Shown here: positions 37,110 to 47,782 of the stretch, piece after piece
Position numbering within the stretch: position 1 is the stretch's first letter
Layout: every line of letters begins with the position of its first letter
Assembly (NCBI GenBank): GCA_002049495.1
Contig: LLYS01000002.1
Span: 1-64,000, forward strand
Reading direction: 5' to 3'
DNA from: Epsilonproteobacteria bacterium tcs-49
Lineage (GTDB): Bacteria > Campylobacterota > Campylobacteria > Campylobacterales > Sulfurovaceae
DNA length: 64,000 nucleotides
Program-made: the position numbers and the translations under genes
Notes under the pieces: generated by a model
Databases searched by the model: none
Seen by the model: the letters and a program-made list of their open reading frames with translations, nothing else
Told to the model about the DNA's origin: nothing

Positions 37110-38156
37110 GTGAAACTTTTATGGCTACCGGGCATAGCGATTGTTTTTGCATGGGCGCAACCGATACCGCAGGAGTTGCAAAGCCGCGCGGCCGGCGGTG
37201 ACAAGCAGGCCCAGATCGATTTGGCCAAAGGGTATGAGCGCGAGGGCAGGATCGAAAAAGCGATGTATTGGTATAAGCAGGCCGCGCTGAACGGGAAAAA
37301 ACCGGAACCTGCCCCCGCCCCGATGCACAGCGACAAACCCTACCAGCAGCGCGTAGTGGAAAAAACCACCCACATGCTGCGCGAAGTCAAAGACCCGGAA
37401 TCTTCAAAATCGCTACTTCAAATGATCACGGCGGATTTCGGGCTGTACCCCTATAAGCAAAACTATATCCTACCCTACAGTTACGACTTTAAACAAAAGA
37501 GTGATCGCCGACAGAAAGAGACGGTACTGCAAATCAGTGTGCAGATGCCTCTGGTGGATAATTATTTCGGATTTGACGAAGTGATTTCGGCGGGGTATAC
37601 CCAAAAGTCGTGGTGGCAAACCTATGCGGGTTCCAAGCCTTTTCGCGAAACCAACCACTCCCCGGAACTTTTTATGACGCTGCCTACCCCCGCTTTTTCT
37701 CCCCTGCAGGTTGCGAAGTTTGGACTCAAGCACAGCTCCAACGGCCGCAGCGGGTTGGAATCGCGCTCCTGGAACAGCTTTTATACCAGCGGGTACTTCC
37801 AGTTTGAAAATATCTTTTTACGCTTAAGCGGCTGGTACCGCTTTCCCGAAAGCGGCAGCGACCCCAACGATCCTACCGATGACGATAATCCGGATCTGAT
37901 CGATTACTACGGCGACGGGGAGGTGGAGCTGCAGTATCTGTACGGGTCCCATATCTTCAGCGCCACATGGCGCTACGCTTTAGACGGGCTTGATCGCGGG
38001 GCCTATGAGTTGCAGTGGAGTTTTCCCGTGGATTTTCTGCTGAGTTCGGATAAGGTGTACGGGGTTGTGAACTATTTTAACGGCTACGGGGAGAGTTTGA
38101 TCGATTATAACCGCAAAGTGGAGCGCATCGGCATCGGGTTGCAGCTTTCGCGCTAA
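37110..38156 (+). CDS. pldA: Outer-membrane phospholipase A with N-terminal Sel1-like repeat
   Basis: Exported 348-residue protein. After a signal peptide of about 16 residues there is one Sel1-like repeat (about 22-62, QSRAAGGDKQAQIDLAKGYE onward to AMYWYKQAALNG). A linker and an OMPLA beta-barrel (about 105-348) follow. The catalytic triad is intact: H208 and S210 in KHSSNGRSG, and N222 in SRSWNSFY, the same spacing as H142, S144 and N156 of E. coli OMPLA. The start is GTG after GAGAGGA. Classical PldA lacks the Sel1 repeat. The barrel should hydrolyse phospholipids that reach the outer leaflet when the membrane is damaged. Confidence 0.9.
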   Translation: MKLLWLPGIAIVFAWAQPIPQELQSRAAGGDKQAQIDLAKGYEREGRIEKAMYWYKQAALNGKKPEPAPAPMHSDKPYQQRVVEKTTHMLREVKDPESSKSLLQMITADFGLYPYKQNYILPYSYDFKQKSDRRQKETVLQISVQMPLVDNYFGFDEVISAGYTQKSWWQTYAGSKPFRETNHSPELFMTLPTPAFSPLQVAKFGLKHSSNGRSGLESRSWNSFYTSGYFQFENIFLRLSGWYRFPESGSDPNDPTDDDNPDLIDYYGDGEVELQYLYGSHIFSATWRYALDGLDRGAYELQWSFPVDFLLSSDKVYGVVNYFNGYGESLIDYNRKVERIGIGLQLSR

Positions 38157-38159
38157 GCG

Positions 38160-38504
38160 CTACTTGAACTTCCAACCCCGCTTTTGCAGCGTCCCTTTGA
38201 TACGCTCTTTGAGTTCGCCCTGCAGCTCCAGCCATTCGCCGTTTATCGCGCCGCCGCACCCCAGCGTACTTTTGAGCTTTTTCAGCAGCGCTTTTTTCTC
38301 CTTGTCCGCCAGGTAGAAGCGCCCGACGCGGGTGACGGGCTTGCCGTTTCTGCGCTCAAAGGTAAAGACCAGCCGGTGCCGCTCTTTTGGCAGAGTTTCG
38401 CCGCCGCTTTGCTCCTGTTGCTTTTGCTGCTTCTTTTTGGCACTTTTTTTCGCCCCCTGCAGCTCCAGCTCCTCCTCGTCGAGGTTGGCTCCCATCTCAA
38501 ACAT
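38160..38504 (-). CDS. SUI1/eIF1-like translation factor (YciH family)
   Basis: A 114-residue protein whose C-terminal half is a SUI1 domain: KLKSTLGCGGAINGEWLELQ, then ERIKGTLQKRGWKFK, matching the beta-alpha pattern of YciH and eIF1. The N-terminal part is charged and lysine/glutamine-rich (about 18-33), probably disordered. YciH-type proteins influence start-codon choice or stress translation in bacteria; the exact role here is not known. The ATG shares one base with the purT stop (TAATG), so it is translationally coupled to purT. Confidence 0.82.
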   Translation of the reverse strand: MFEMGANLDEEELELQGAKKSAKKKQQKQQEQSGGETLPKERHRLVFTFERRNGKPVTRVGRFYLADKEKKALLKKLKSTLGCGGAINGEWLELQGELKERIKGTLQKRGWKFK

Positions 38505-39667
38505 TATTTATCATCCATCTTTTCAACGATTGCAAGGGCTCTGGCTTTGGCTTTTTCCACCTCGTCCTGCACCAGCGTTACGGCCATACGGCGTCCGACG
38601 TGGCTTTCGGGTTTGCCGAAGATGCGGACGAAGCTGTCGGCAGCGAAGGCATCGTCGGGGACGACGATAACGGGGTTTTTGCTTTCGTTTTTGGCTTTGT
38701 ACGCCCCGCTGGCGCCGGGACCGTGGGTGGTGAAATCCAGCGGCAGCCCCAAAACGGCGCGCAGGTGCAGGGCAAATTCGCTCTGTCCCTGGGTGATGAG
38801 CGTAACCATTCCCGTATCATGGGGGCGGGGACTGACTTCGCTGAAGTAGACTTCATCATCTTTGATAAACAGCTCCACTCCGAAGATTCCCCGACCGCCC
38901 AAGCCGTCGGTGACGGTTTTGGCCATCGCTTTTGCTTTTTCCAGTGCGGTATCGCTCATGGGCATGGGTTGCCAGGAGAGGATATAATCCCCGTCTTGCT
39001 GTTTGTGGCCGATGGGGTCGCAGAAGACGGTTTGGCTTTCGTGCCGCGCGGTCAGCAGCGTGATTTCATAATCAAATTGCACAAACTCTTCGACGATCAA
39101 TTCGCTGGCGTCTCCTCTGGCCTCTTTGGCGAGCTCCCAAGAGCTTTGCAGCTCCTGCGCGCTTTTGGCGATGCTTTGGCCGTGTCCCGAGCTGCTCATC
39201 ACCGGTTTGATCACGCAGGGAAAGCCGATCTCTTCGGCGGCGATTTTGAGCGCTTCAAAACTGTCCACAAAGCGGTATTTGCTTGTGAGCAATCCCAACT
39301 CCTCCGCGGCGAAGCGGCGGATGTTTTTGCGGTTCATGGTTTTATTGACCGCTTTGGCGTTGGGGATGACGTTGAAACCTTTTTGTTCCGTGGCCAGCAG
39401 CGCGTCGATGTTGAGCGCCTCGATCTCGGGGAGGATGTAATCGGGCCGTTTTTGCTCGATCAGCGCCAAAAGCGCATCGTAGTTTTGCATATCGATAACG
39501 ACCGCTTCGTTGGCGACCAGGTGCGCCGGCGCGTTTTCATATTTATCTACCGCGATCACCTCGATGCCCAGACGCTGCGCTTCCAAAGCGACCTCTTTGC
39601 CCAGTTCGCCGCTTCCAAGCAGCATGATCTTTGTGCTGTTTTTCCCCAAAGGAGTGGTAAAGTCCAT
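38504..39667 (-). CDS. purT: Formate-dependent phosphoribosylglycinamide formyltransferase PurT
   Basis: ATP-grasp enzyme that formylates GAR with formate rather than 10-formyltetrahydrofolate, in purine synthesis. The 387-residue protein starts with the [17 protein letters not shown] nucleotide-binding fold, followed by the ATP-grasp core with [16 protein letters not shown] and [11 protein letters not shown], all typical of PurT. The gene is followed by the SUI1-family gene with a one-base overlap. PurF is encoded at 59.3 kb. Whether the organism also has the folate-dependent PurN cannot be seen here. Confidence 0.95.
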   Translation of the reverse strand: MDFTTPLGKNSTKIMLLGSGELGKEVALEAQRLGIEVIAVDKYENAPAHLVANEAVVIDMQNYDALLALIEQKRPDYILPEIEALNIDALLATEQKGFNVIPNAKAVNKTMNRKNIRRFAAEELGLLTSKYRFVDSFEALKIAAEEIGFPCVIKPVMSSSGHGQSIAKSAQELQSSWELAKEARGDASELIVEEFVQFDYEITLLTARHESQTVFCDPIGHKQQDGDYILSWQPMPMSDTALEKAKAMAKTVTDGLGGRGIFGVELFIKDDEVYFSEVSPRPHDTGMVTLITQGQSEFALHLRAVLGLPLDFTTHGPGASGAYKAKNESKNPVIVVPDDAFAADSFVRIFGKPESHVGRRMAVTLVQDEVEKAKARALAIVEKMDDK

Positions 39668-39809
39668 TAAAAATCCTCATCACTTTTTTTCGCTATTGTA
39701 CCATAACCGCGGTAAGGTTTTTGTGTTGCCACTGTTACGTATTCACACAAAAAAACTCCGAAAAAAGAAGTCTTATTTATAACTTTTATAAAAAAAAGTA
39801 AAGTTACTG

Positions 39810-39815
39810 TATAAT
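39810..39815 (+). promoter_or_regulatory. -10 box for the chemoreceptor gene
   Basis: TATAAT at 39810-39815, with TG directly before it, 34 bases upstream of the start codon. The upstream stretch is A/T-rich. No flagellar sigma-28 or sigma-54 element was recognised. Confidence 0.45.
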
Positions 39816-39849
39816 CTAAGGAAGTCACAACTTAATAAGAAGGAAAGAG

Positions 39850-41442
39850 ATGTCATCGTTATCTATCCGGGGCAAGGGAAATCTGCTTACGGCATTCGTT
39901 ATCGTCGGGTTTATCGCAAACTTTCTGATCGTATACAATACGTTTAGTTCCGCAAAGCAGGAGTACCAAAAGCTCGAATCGGTTTTGAACCAGGAGAGCG
40001 TGCTCAAATCGCTTATGGTAGGGGGGCTGCTTTTTAACTCCTCCCGGCAGGTGGCCAGCAGCCATATTACGAAGCAAAAGGCCAAGGATACGATGGCGTC
40101 GGCGATCAAGCAGCTTGAAAGCTTTTCCAAAGAGTTGCAGGCTCTCAACCCCTCCACCCACGCAAAGCTTGCACCCAAAATAGCGGCGTTTAGCGCCCAC
40201 GCCAAGACGCTGCACGCGACTGTGGAGAAAAATACCGTTCCCGAAGCCAAGGAGGGGGCGAAATCGCTGCAGCTGTGGCGGGATTTGAAGTTTGCCGTGA
40301 TGGATGAAGCCAAAAAGGTGAAAAAACAGGCGGCTGCGGAGAAGGAAAACTTCAACGCGCTGCTAAACAGTTCCGAAGCGTTTATCGGGATCTTTTCCCT
40401 GGTCGGATTGCTGGTCTTTTCCGCTTTCGTCTTTTTTATTATCCGAAGTATTGTCACTCCGATCAACGGGGTTAACCGGGTGGCTTCCGACCTCGCGACG
40501 GGAGAGGGGGACTTGACCAAACGGCTGCGTATCCACAGCGGCGACGAGATCGGGCAAAGCTGCGGCAATATCAATACCTTTATCGAAAAGATCCAAACCC
40601 TCGTAAGCGAGTCCAAAAAACTTTCCTCGGAAAACGCTTCCATCTCTCACGAACTCTCCGTCACTTCCAACAACGTGGGTAAAAGCGTGGAGAAATCCAC
40701 CTCCGTTATCGACAGCGCGACGCACAAGGCCGAAAGCATCACCGCCGAGATCAAAAATGCCGTAGAGGAGGCAAAAAGCAGCAAAGAGGGGATTTTACAG
40801 GCAAGCCGGGATCTGGATATCGCCAAAAACGAGATCGTTTCGCTTACCTCGAAGGTTCAAGACAGCGCGCACGTGGAAACGGAGTTGGCCGATCGTATGC
40901 AATCGCTTTCCAGTGAAGCGGAGCAGGTAAAAAGCGTCCTTGAAGTGATCAGCGATATCGCCGATCAAACCAACCTGCTCGCCCTCAACGCCGCCATCGA
41001 AGCCGCCCGCGCCGGAGAACACGGCAGAGGTTTCGCCGTCGTGGCCGACGAGGTACGAAAACTGGCCGAACGCACCCAGAAATCCCTGGTCGAGATCAAC
41101 TCCACCATCAGCGTCATCGTGCAATCAATCAACGACGCAAGCGAGCAGATGAGCGGTAATTCGCAGCAGGTCCAGGAGCTTTCCGATGTGGCCGGAGGCG
41201 TAGAACAGCGCATCGGCGAAGCGGTGGGGAAAGTGATGGATGCGGTTCACGACAGCGATAAAACGGTCAATAACTTTATCAACACCGGAAAAAGTATCGA
41301 ACAGATCGTCGAGCAGGTGGAACAGATCAACAAAATCTCCGCCACAAACGCCCGAAGCGTCGAAGAGATCGCCGGGGCGGCGGATCACCTGGGCAACCTG
41401 ACCGAGAGCCTCAACAGCAAACTCGACCAGTTCAAAACCTAA
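39850..41442 (+). CDS. Methyl-accepting chemotaxis protein
   Basis: Transmembrane chemoreceptor of 530 residues. TM1 is at about 11-29. A helical periplasmic sensor of about 150 residues follows, with few features beyond a four-helix-bundle look. TM2 is at about 180-200 and HAMP at about 202-255. The cytoplasmic signalling domain contains the conserved hairpin tip [19 protein letters not shown] and [15 protein letters not shown]. There is no C-terminal pentapeptide for CheR tethering. The ligand is unknown. A single gene whose end overlaps the convergent AAA ATPase by 4 bp. Confidence 0.93.
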   Translation: MSSLSIRGKGNLLTAFVIVGFIANFLIVYNTFSSAKQEYQKLESVLNQESVLKSLMVGGLLFNSSRQVASSHITKQKAKDTMASAIKQLESFSKELQALNPSTHAKLAPKIAAFSAHAKTLHATVEKNTVPEAKEGAKSLQLWRDLKFAVMDEAKKVKKQAAAEKENFNALLNSSEAFIGIFSLVGLLVFSAFVFFIIRSIVTPINGVNRVASDLATGEGDLTKRLRIHSGDEIGQSCGNINTFIEKIQTLVSESKKLSSENASISHELSVTSNNVGKSVEKSTSVIDSATHKAESITAEIKNAVEEAKSSKEGILQASRDLDIAKNEIVSLTSKVQDSAHVETELADRMQSLSSEAEQVKSVLEVISDIADQTNLLALNAAIEAARAGEHGRGFAVVADEVRKLAERTQKSLVEINSTISVIVQSINDASEQMSGNSQQVQELSDVAGGVEQRIGEAVGKVMDAVHDSDKTVNNFINTGKSIEQIVEQVEQINKISATNARSVEEIAGAADHLGNLTESLNSKLDQFKT

Positions 41443-42461
41443 TCCTCCACGATCGCCCACTCGTAAAAGGGCAGCGCTTCACACCGCAGACCGCCCACCG
41501 TAAAGCTAAAGTGACTGCTGACGGTGATGATGCGCACCGCTTCGATCCCTTGCTTTTTATACTGGGAAAAAAACTTTTGTACCCGCACCCAGCTGGCTTC
41601 TTCGCTGGCGAAGGGTTCGATGCTGTAAAGGGTATTTCCCACCGTATACTTGTTCAACTCCCCGTAAAAGGGCTGCAAACTTTTTTTGATCATCTCGTTG
41701 ACGATGAGGTTTTGAAAGATACCGATAAAGCTTGTATGCAGACTCAGGGCGTTGATAAAACCGTGGTTGTAGATAAAAAGTTTCTTTTGCGCTTTGGGGG
41801 CATCCTTTTTGGGGATAAAAAAGATGTAGTGCTCTTCTTGCAGCCGCTCCATCGTTTTATAGAGCCAATCTTTGGAGATTCTGCAGTGCTGCTTCATCGC
41901 CAGATAGATCTGATTGACGCTGACCGCACGGCCGGCCAAGGAGCATAGATGGCAAAACAGCTGCAGGGTGTTGCTATCAAAACTCGCCCTGGCTACCAGC
42001 TGGTAATTATATCCGCCGGTACCGCGTTTGAGGTAGGTGTTGAAGCTTTGCGTGGGGCTTTTTTGCGTCGTGGCCAGATACTCTTCAAAATCAAAATGCA
42101 GGATCCTTTGGGGGGTGAAGCCGGGGAGGCTGAACCTTTGGCGCGAAGTGAGGATACACTGCCCCGAAAAGTCGGGCAGAGCAAAGGAGAAATCGTAATT
42201 TTCTATCGCCAGCAGGGTGATATTTTCCTCTTTGAGGAAGGTTTGCAGCGGGATTGTTTCGATATGATCCACCCGCAGATCCTCCAGATCCAGATAGAGA
42301 AAGTTTGCTTCGCTTTGGAGCAGATGATCGATAAGCAGATAGCTTTTGCCGCAGCCCTTGGGGCCGTAGAGCAGGGTGTTCTCCGAACCCAGAGAGCATT
42401 TTCGGGGGACGAACCCCTTGATCCGGGGCGGATTTTCGTAAAAATGTTCCAAAATATCCAT
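41439..42461 (-). CDS. AAA ATPase of the AAA_14/DUF4143 type
   Basis: A 340-residue ATP-binding protein. Walker A GPKGCGKS lies near residue 33-40, Walker B-like [11 protein letters not shown] near 80, and a sensor-like ILTSRQ follows. After the ATPase core comes a winged-helix part ([18 protein letters not shown]) and a C-terminal region containing [14 protein letters not shown], the layout of AAA_14 plus DUF4143 proteins. These are widespread but of unclear function. The start at 42461 has AAGGAC upstream and gives [13 protein letters not shown]; an upstream in-frame start would add 11 residues. It lies between the chemoreceptor and the ribosomal cluster, in the opposite orientation. Confidence 0.75.
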   Translation of the reverse strand: MDILEHFYENPPRIKGFVPRKCSLGSENTLLYGPKGCGKSYLLIDHLLQSEANFLYLDLEDLRVDHIETIPLQTFLKEENITLLAIENYDFSFALPDFSGQCILTSRQRFSLPGFTPQRILHFDFEEYLATTQKSPTQSFNTYLKRGTGGYNYQLVARASFDSNTLQLFCHLCSLAGRAVSVNQIYLAMKQHCRISKDWLYKTMERLQEEHYIFFIPKKDAPKAQKKLFIYNHGFINALSLHTSFIGIFQNLIVNEMIKKSLQPFYGELNKYTVGNTLYSIEPFASEEASWVRVQKFFSQYKKQGIEAVRIITVSSHFSFTVGGLRCEALPFYEWAIVED

Positions 42462-42511
42462 TCTTGTCCTTTTTAGAAGGAAACATATTTTCAATTTTAG
42501 CTAAAAAAGTA

Positions 42512-42540
42512 TTGAAAAGCAACATCCGTTTATGTATAAT
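42512..42540 (+). promoter_or_regulatory. Promoter of the S10 ribosomal operon
   Basis: TTGAAA (42512-42517) and TATAAT (42535-42540) are 17 bp apart, a near-consensus sigma-70 promoter and the best -35/-10 pair in the window. The leader to rpsJ is about 50 nt and contains a small hairpin, GTCAG/CTGAC at 42559-42573. Confidence 0.75.
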
Positions 42541-42597
42541 TGCGGTTCCTGATTATATGTCAGGCAATCTGACGAGTTCTTTATAAGGAAAAACACA

Positions 42598-42909
42598 ATG
42601 GAAAAAATTCGACTTAAGCTTAAAGCTTATGATCATCGTGTCTTAGACAGATCTGTCTCTTCAATCATCGATGCTGCGAAGAGAACAGGCGCTGAGATCA
42701 AGGGTCCGATCCCTATGCCTACAAAGAAAAAGAGATACACGGTTCTCAAAGGCCCACACGTAAACAAAGATGCGCGTGAGCAGTTCGAGATCAGAGTTCA
42801 CGGAAGACTTATCGATATAGTTTCTGCAACTCCGGAGACAGTTGATTCATTGATGAAACTGGATTTAGCACCGGAAGTAGACGTAGAAGTTAGATCGTTA
42901 GACAAGTAA
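42598..42909 (+). CDS. rpsJ: 30S ribosomal protein S10
   Basis: Small-subunit protein that also acts as NusE in transcription antitermination. The 103-residue product has the S10 signatures [13 protein letters not shown] near the start and [20 protein letters not shown] in the middle. It is the first gene of the long ribosomal cluster, after a strong promoter. Confidence 0.98.
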   Translation: MEKIRLKLKAYDHRVLDRSVSSIIDAAKRTGAEIKGPIPMPTKKKRYTVLKGPHVNKDAREQFEIRVHGRLIDIVSATPETVDSLMKLDLAPEVDVEVRSLDK

Positions 42910-42919
42910 GGAGTAGTTG

Positions 42920-43498
42920 ATGGAATTTTTAGTAGAAAAAATCGGTATGAGCAGAACTGTTGACGTACCAAGCGTTCCTGTAACACTTCTTAAACTTAAA
43001 GACGTGAAGGTGTGCGAAGTCTCTGAGGACGGTACGGCGATCGTTGCTTACCAAAGCGGTAAGAAGAGCAACAAGGCTATCGAAGGCCAGCAGAAGAAGT
43101 ACAACCTTGATAAGAGTTTTAACAAGTTTAAAACGATCAAAGTTGCAAACACTGAAGCCGGAGATATCGACACGAGCTCTTTGGAGGAAGCGAAAGAGTT
43201 GAAAACGACTTTTACTTCCAAAGGTAGAGGTTACACCGGTGTTATGAAGCGCCACAACTTCGGCGGCGGTCCAAAAAGCCACGGTTCACGTTTCCACAGA
43301 AGAGTGGGTTCAATCGGTATGGCCGAATTCCCCGGTCGTGTACAACCAGGTCAAAAAATGCCCGGTCAGTACGGAAACGCAACGGTAACGGTTAAAAACA
43401 CGGTTGTTTCCTACGACGGAGAAAACGGTGTTATCGCAGTGAAAGGTTCAATCCCAGGAGCAAACGGTGCTATGGGTGTAATAAAGGTTGTTAAATGA
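42920..43498 (+). CDS. rplC: 50S ribosomal protein L3
   Basis: Large-subunit assembly initiator near the peptidyl-transferase centre. The 192-residue product has the L3 motif [14 protein letters not shown] and the MPGQYGN region. The ATG at 42920 follows TAAGGAG; a TTG one codon earlier is possible but less likely. It overlaps rplD by 4 bp. Confidence 0.97.
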   Translation: MEFLVEKIGMSRTVDVPSVPVTLLKLKDVKVCEVSEDGTAIVAYQSGKKSNKAIEGQQKKYNLDKSFNKFKTIKVANTEAGDIDTSSLEEAKELKTTFTSKGRGYTGVMKRHNFGGGPKSHGSRFHRRVGSIGMAEFPGRVQPGQKMPGQYGNATVTVKNTVVSYDGENGVIAVKGSIPGANGAMGVIKVVK

Positions 43499-44106
43499 AT
43501 GCAGTAGTATTAAACGAAAAATTGGAAAAAAGCGGTGACGTAGCATTGCCCGAGAGCTTTGCAAACATCCACCCGCACAACTTGTATCTTTACGTAAAGT
43601 CCTACGCCGCAGGCGTAAGAGCAAATACTGCCAGCACGAAAACACGAAGTGAAGTGAGCGGCGGCGGTAAAAAACCGTGGCAGCAAAAGGGCGGCGGTAG
43701 AGCAAGAGCCGGTAGTACAAGATCACCTATCTTCGTAGGCGGTGGCGTAGTATTCGGTCCAAAACCAAACAGAAACTATGACCAGAAGGTCAACAAGAAG
43801 CAGAAGAAACTTGCGCTTAAACACGCACTTGCGGAAAAAGCGGCAAACGGGAAACTCTTTATCACCGACAGTTGTGTCGTTGAGAGCGGGAAGACCAAAG
43901 ATGCGGCTGCAGTGGTAAAAGCGACAGGCGCAAAAGACGCTCTAATCGTAAAAGAGTTAATTGACGATAAAACATACTTGGCATTTAGAAATTTGAAAAA
44001 CGCGTACGTTGTTGAAGCAAATGAACTGAATGCTTATCTAGCGGCAGCATACACTTCCATCGTAATGGAAAAAGCTGTTTGGGAAAAATTAACAAACGAG
44101 GGCTAA
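43495..44106 (+). CDS. rplD: 50S ribosomal protein L4
   Basis: Exit-tunnel protein; in E. coli it also represses the S10 operon. The 203-residue product contains the L4 loop ([20 protein letters not shown]) that reaches into the tunnel, followed by [16 protein letters not shown]. It overlaps rplC by 4 bp and is followed by rplW after one base. Confidence 0.97.
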   Translation: MNAVVLNEKLEKSGDVALPESFANIHPHNLYLYVKSYAAGVRANTASTKTRSEVSGGGKKPWQQKGGGRARAGSTRSPIFVGGGVVFGPKPNRNYDQKVNKKQKKLALKHALAEKAANGKLFITDSCVVESGKTKDAAAVVKATGAKDALIVKELIDDKTYLAFRNLKNAYVVEANELNAYLAAAYTSIVMEKAVWEKLTNEG

Positions 44107-44107
44107 G

Positions 44108-44389
44108 ATGGCAGATATAACAGATATTAAAGCAATTCTTTACACAGAAAAAACACTGAACCTTCAAGAGGACGGTGTGATTGTCGTACAAACTAGTCCT
44201 AAGATGACGAAAAACAGTCTTAAGCAGGTTTTCAAAGAGTATTTCGATATTAAACCATTGAAAGTCAACTCTTTAAGACAAAACGGTAAAGTAAAGAGAT
44301 TTAGAGGACGAGAGGGCAAAAGAGCTGATTTCAAAAAGTTCTACGTAACCTTGCCTGAAGATGCGAACATTGAAAGCTTAGCGGTATAA
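44108..44389 (+). CDS. rplW: 50S ribosomal protein L23
   Basis: Protein at the tunnel exit that docks trigger factor and the signal recognition particle. The 93-residue product has the L23 pattern: [15 protein letters not shown], the [19 protein letters not shown] core and [19 protein letters not shown]. One base after rplD. Confidence 0.96.
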   Translation: MADITDIKAILYTEKTLNLQEDGVIVVQTSPKMTKNSLKQVFKEYFDIKPLKVNSLRQNGKVKRFRGREGKRADFKKFYVTLPEDANIESLAV

Positions 44390-44398
44390 GGATAGATA

Positions 44399-45235
44399 AT
44401 GGCGATTAAACACTATAAACCAACGTCACCGGGTAGAAGATATATCACCAACGTAGACAGCGGCGATATCACTTCCAAACCCACGGTGAGAAAGTTATTG
44501 AAAAAGCTTCCCGTAACCTCGGGGAGAAACAATAACGGTAGAATCACCTCCAGACACAAAGAGGGCGGTGCGAAGAAGCTTTACAGAATCATCGATTTCA
44601 AAAGAGACAAGTTCGGTGTTCCGGGTAAAGTAGCTACCGTTGAGTACGATCCGTACAGAAACTGCAGAATCTGCCTTGTCAACTATGCCGACGGCGAGAA
44701 AAGATATATCATCAAACCCGAGGGTGTAAACGTAGGCGACAGCGTAGAAGCTGCGGAAAGCGGTCTTGATATCGTTCCGGGCAATGCGATGAAGATCAAA
44801 AACATCCCCGTAGGTACGATCATCCACAACATCGAGATGAAACCCGGTAAAGGCGGACAGCTTGTGCGAAGTGCAGGCGGATACGCGCAGATCGCGGGTC
44901 GTGAAAAGAAATACGTTTCCGTAAGACTCCCCAGCGGAGAGATGAGATACGTACTCGGTGAGTGTATGGCGACTGTCGGAACCGTAGGAAATGCGGAATT
45001 TGCTAACATCGTCGGCGGTAAAGCGGGACGAAGCAGACACCAAGGGAAGCGCCCTCAAACCAGAGGTAGTGCGATGAACCCGATCGATCACCCGCACGGT
45101 GGTGGTGAAGGGAAGAAGAACTCGGGTCGCCACCCTGTTACACCTTGGGGTATGCCTACGAAAGGTTTCAAAACTCGTAAGAAAAAAGCGAGTGATAAAC
45201 TAATCATCTCTAGAAGAAAAAATAGAAAGAGGTAA
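44399..45235 (+). CDS. rplB: 50S ribosomal protein L2
   Basis: Large-subunit protein needed for subunit joining and peptidyl transfer. The 278-residue product is full length, with the [17 protein letters not shown] segment and the C-terminal [13 protein letters not shown] motif containing the conserved histidine. Confidence 0.98.
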   Translation: MAIKHYKPTSPGRRYITNVDSGDITSKPTVRKLLKKLPVTSGRNNNGRITSRHKEGGAKKLYRIIDFKRDKFGVPGKVATVEYDPYRNCRICLVNYADGEKRYIIKPEGVNVGDSVEAAESGLDIVPGNAMKIKNIPVGTIIHNIEMKPGKGGQLVRSAGGYAQIAGREKKYVSVRLPSGEMRYVLGECMATVGTVGNAEFANIVGGKAGRSRHQGKRPQTRGSAMNPIDHPHGGGEGKKNSGRHPVTPWGMPTKGFKTRKKKASDKLIISRRKNRKR

Positions 45236-45238
45236 ACG

Positions 45239-45514
45239 ATGGCTAGATCAGTAAAAAAGGGTCCATTCGTTGATGACCATTTGATAAAAAAAGTGACAAA
45301 AGCGAAAGAGGAAAAGTCAAGAAAGCCCATTAAAACATGGTCAAGAAGATCCGTGATCCTTCCTGACATGATCGGGTTGACTTTTAACGTACACAACGGG
45401 AGAGATTTCGTCCCCGTACACGTATCGGAGAACCACGTTGGCTATAAGTTCGGAGAGTTCGCTCCAAGCAGAACGTTCAAGGGCCACAAGGGTTCCGTAC
45501 AAAAGAAAGGTTAG
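45239..45514 (+). CDS. rpsS: 30S ribosomal protein S19
   Basis: Small-subunit head protein near the A site. The 91-residue product starts [15 protein letters not shown] and contains [20 protein letters not shown] and the HKLGEFAPTR-like segment (here [15 protein letters not shown]). Three bases after rplB. Confidence 0.98.
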   Translation: MARSVKKGPFVDDHLIKKVTKAKEEKSRKPIKTWSRRSVILPDMIGLTFNVHNGRDFVPVHVSENHVGYKFGEFAPSRTFKGHKGSVQKKG

Positions 45515-45526
45515 GGGGTAATCTAA

Positions 45527-45844
45527 ATGAGTAAAGCAACATTGAAATTTACAAGACTATCACCTACCAAAGCAAGACTCGTTGCAAGAGAGATCCAGGG
45601 AATGAACGGTGAGCTTGCCCTTGCTACGTTGGAGTTTATGCCCAACAAAGCGGCAAAGATCATCTCAAAAGTACTGGCTTCCGCGATTGCAAACGGTGAT
45701 TTTGAGCCTGAAGAGGTGACAGTGACTTCTTGTACAATCGATAAGGGTCCATCTTTGAAAAGATTCAGACCACGAGCAAGAGGTAGAGCTAGTAGAATAC
45801 TAAAACCGACTTCGCACGTAAACGTGCAAGTTGCAAAGATTTAA
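45527..45844 (+). CDS. rplV: 50S ribosomal protein L22
   Basis: Tunnel-lining protein. The 105-residue product has [32 protein letters not shown] and the C-terminal [15 protein letters not shown] region that forms the tunnel beta-hairpin. Confidence 0.97.
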   Translation: MSKATLKFTRLSPTKARLVAREIQGMNGELALATLEFMPNKAAKIISKVLASAIANGDFEPEEVTVTSCTIDKGPSLKRFRPRARGRASRILKPTSHVNVQVAKI

Positions 45845-45853
45845 GGAAACTTA

Positions 45854-46546
45854 ATGGGACAAAAAGTTAATCCAATAGGTATAAGACTAGGAATCAACAG
45901 AAACTGGGAGTCAAGATGGTTTCCAAAGAAGGAAAGAACGCCCGAGTTTTTGGCTGAAGACGACAAGATCAGAAAGTTCTTGAAAAAAGAGTTGTACTAT
46001 GCGGGTGTGAGCAACATCATCATCGAAAGAACGGCGAAGAAGTTGCGCGTATCTATCGTTTCCGCAAGACCCGGGATCATTATCGGGAAAAAAGGTGCGG
46101 ATATCGAGAAGCTGAAAACACGTTTGCAAAAACTTGTAAACAAAGATGTTTCACTCAACATCAAAGAGGAGAAAAAACCTCAGGCTTCAGCACAACTTGC
46201 AGCGGAAAACGTTGCGATCTCGCTTGAGAGACGTGTGGCGTTCAGACGTGCGATGAAGAAGGTGATCCAGGGCGCGATGAAAAGCGGTGCCAAAGGGATC
46301 AAGGTTTCTGTTGCGGGAAGACTTGGTGGTGCCGACATGGCAAGAACCGAGTGGTACAGAGAGGGACGCGTTCCTCTACAAACGCTAAGAGCGAAGCTTG
46401 ACTACGGGTACGCGGAAGCTCATACCACATACGGGATCATCGGTGTCAAAGTATGGATCTTCAAAGGTGAAGTACTGCAAAAGGGTATCCAGCAAGAACC
46501 AGCAGAAAAGAAAAGAAGAAAACCTACAAGAAGAAGAGGTAAGTAA
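45854..46546 (+). CDS. rpsC: 30S ribosomal protein S3
   Basis: Small-subunit protein at the mRNA entry. The 230-residue product starts [19 protein letters not shown]. It has the KH-domain [15 protein letters not shown], the [11 protein letters not shown] segment and the C-terminal [16 protein letters not shown]. The tail is lysine/arginine-rich. Ends two bases before rplP. Confidence 0.98.
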   Translation: MGQKVNPIGIRLGINRNWESRWFPKKERTPEFLAEDDKIRKFLKKELYYAGVSNIIIERTAKKLRVSIVSARPGIIIGKKGADIEKLKTRLQKLVNKDVSLNIKEEKKPQASAQLAAENVAISLERRVAFRRAMKKVIQGAMKSGAKGIKVSVAGRLGGADMARTEWYREGRVPLQTLRAKLDYGYAEAHTTYGIIGVKVWIFKGEVLQKGIQQEPAEKKRRKPTRRRGK

Positions 46547-46548
46547 TC

Positions 46549-46974
46549 ATGATGATGCCAAAGAGAACAAAATACAGAAAGCAGCAGAAGGGGCGGAATA
46601 AAGGGAAATCCTTTAGAGCGAACCAACTGGAGTTCGGTACGATCGGTATCAAAGCCGTAACGCGCGGAAGAATCAACTCCCGCCAAATCGAAGCTGCCAG
46701 AATTGCTATGACAAGAAAGTTAAACAGAGAGGGGAAATCCTGGCTGAGAGTATTTCCCGACAAGCCTCTTACTAAAAAGCCTTTGGAAACAAGAATGGGT
46801 AAAGGTAAAGGTTCTGTAGAAGAGTGGGTTATGAATATCAAACCCGGAAGAATTATTTATGAGGTAGCCGGTGTGGATCACGCGGTAGCGAGAGAAGCGC
46901 TGACTTTGGCTATGCATAAATTACCTTTTAAGGTGAAAATCGTAAGTAACGAGGATAGTCATGAAATATACTGA
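46549..46974 (+). CDS. rplP: 50S ribosomal protein L16
   Basis: Large-subunit protein near the A-site tRNA and the GTPase centre. The 141-residue product reads [19 protein letters not shown], close to the usual MLMPKR start, so 46549 is chosen among three tandem ATG codons. [20 protein letters not shown] is the signature. The 3' end overlaps rpmC by 14 bp. Confidence 0.97.
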   Translation: MMMPKRTKYRKQQKGRNKGKSFRANQLEFGTIGIKAVTRGRINSRQIEAARIAMTRKLNREGKSWLRVFPDKPLTKKPLETRMGKGKGSVEEWVMNIKPGRIIYEVAGVDHAVAREALTLAMHKLPFKVKIVSNEDSHEIY

Positions 46975-47152
46975 GATTACAGAGAAAAGTGTAGACGAAC
47001 TGAATAAGTTACTCAAAGAGAAAAAACTGGAACTTTTCACGCTCAAGGCGAAGCTCAAAACCATGCAGCTTCAAGACAGCAGTGAAATTCGAAAAACAAG
47101 AAAAGATATTGCGAGAATCAGCACGGCGATCAGTGCTGCAAACGCAAACTAA
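46961..47152 (+). CDS. rpmC: 50S ribosomal protein L29
   Basis: Small two-helix protein at the tunnel exit. The 63-residue product has the L29 pattern: a [21 protein letters not shown] first helix and an [16 protein letters not shown] second helix. The start overlaps the last 14 bp of rplP. Confidence 0.95.
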   Translation: MKYTEITEKSVDELNKLLKEKKLELFTLKAKLKTMQLQDSSEIRKTRKDIARISTAISAANAN

Positions 47153-47165
47153 AAAGGGTATAACG

Positions 47166-47417
47166 ATGCCAAAAAGACAAATTCAGGGAACTGTTGTAAA
47201 AAAAGCAGGTGAAAAAACCGCTACAGTTTTGGTTGAAAGAAAGGTTTTGCATCCAAGATACCATAAAACCGTTAAACGATTTAAAAAGTATCTTGTGCAT
47301 GATGAGGAGTCTACGACAAACGTAGGCGACGTGGTTACTGCTATCGAGTGCAGACCGCTATCAAAGAGAAAGTCCTTTAGACTTGTTGAAGTAGTTGAAA
47401 CAGGAGAGGGCAAATGA
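47166..47417 (+). CDS. rpsQ: 30S ribosomal protein S17
   Basis: Early-assembly small-subunit protein with an OB-fold. The 83-residue product starts [21 protein letters not shown] and contains the [18 protein letters not shown] signature. An open frame continues 28 codons upstream inside rpmC, but the start at 47166 is the homologous one and has AAAGGG upstream. Overlaps rplN by 4 bp. Confidence 0.97.
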   Translation: MPKRQIQGTVVKKAGEKTATVLVERKVLHPRYHKTVKRFKKYLVHDEESTTNVGDVVTAIECRPLSKRKSFRLVEVVETGEGK

Positions 47418-47782
47418 TCCAGGGTTTTACGAGATTAAACGTAGCTGACAACAGCGGTGCAAAAGAGATTATGTGTATCAAAGTTTTAGGCGGTTCTAAA
47501 AGACGATACGCATCAGTTGGTGACGTGATCACGGCTTCCGTGAAAAAAGCCCTCCCGGACGGAAAAGTCAAAAAGGGACAGGTTGTCAAAGCGGTGATCG
47601 TACGGACACACAAAGAGGTGCAAAGAGAGAACGGTTCTATCATTAGATTCGATGATAACGCGGCCGTGATCCTTGATGGTAAAAAAGATCCGATCGGGAC
47701 GAGAATCTTCGGTCCGGTTGCCAGAGAGGTTCGTTACGCGAACTTCATGAAGATCGTATCCCTTGCTCCGGAGGTATTGTAA
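47414..47782 (+). CDS. rplN: 50S ribosomal protein L14
   Basis: Subunit-interface protein of the large subunit. The 122-residue product starts [18 protein letters not shown] and has the [20 protein letters not shown] and [20 protein letters not shown] signatures. Shares 4 bp with rpsQ and one base with rplX. Confidence 0.98.
   Translation: MIQGFTRLNVADNSGAKEIMCIKVLGGSKRRYASVGDVITASVKKALPDGKVKKGQVVKAVIVRTHKEVQRENGSIIRFDDNAAVILDGKKDPIGTRIFGPVAREVRYANFMKIVSLAPEVL

Noticed and set aside
38387-39670. 427-codon plus-strand open frame
   Set aside because: Antisense to purT and the SUI1-family gene, both well supported; no recognisable features.
39825-40643. 272-codon minus-strand open frame
   Set aside because: Antisense to the chemoreceptor gene, whose domains are clear.
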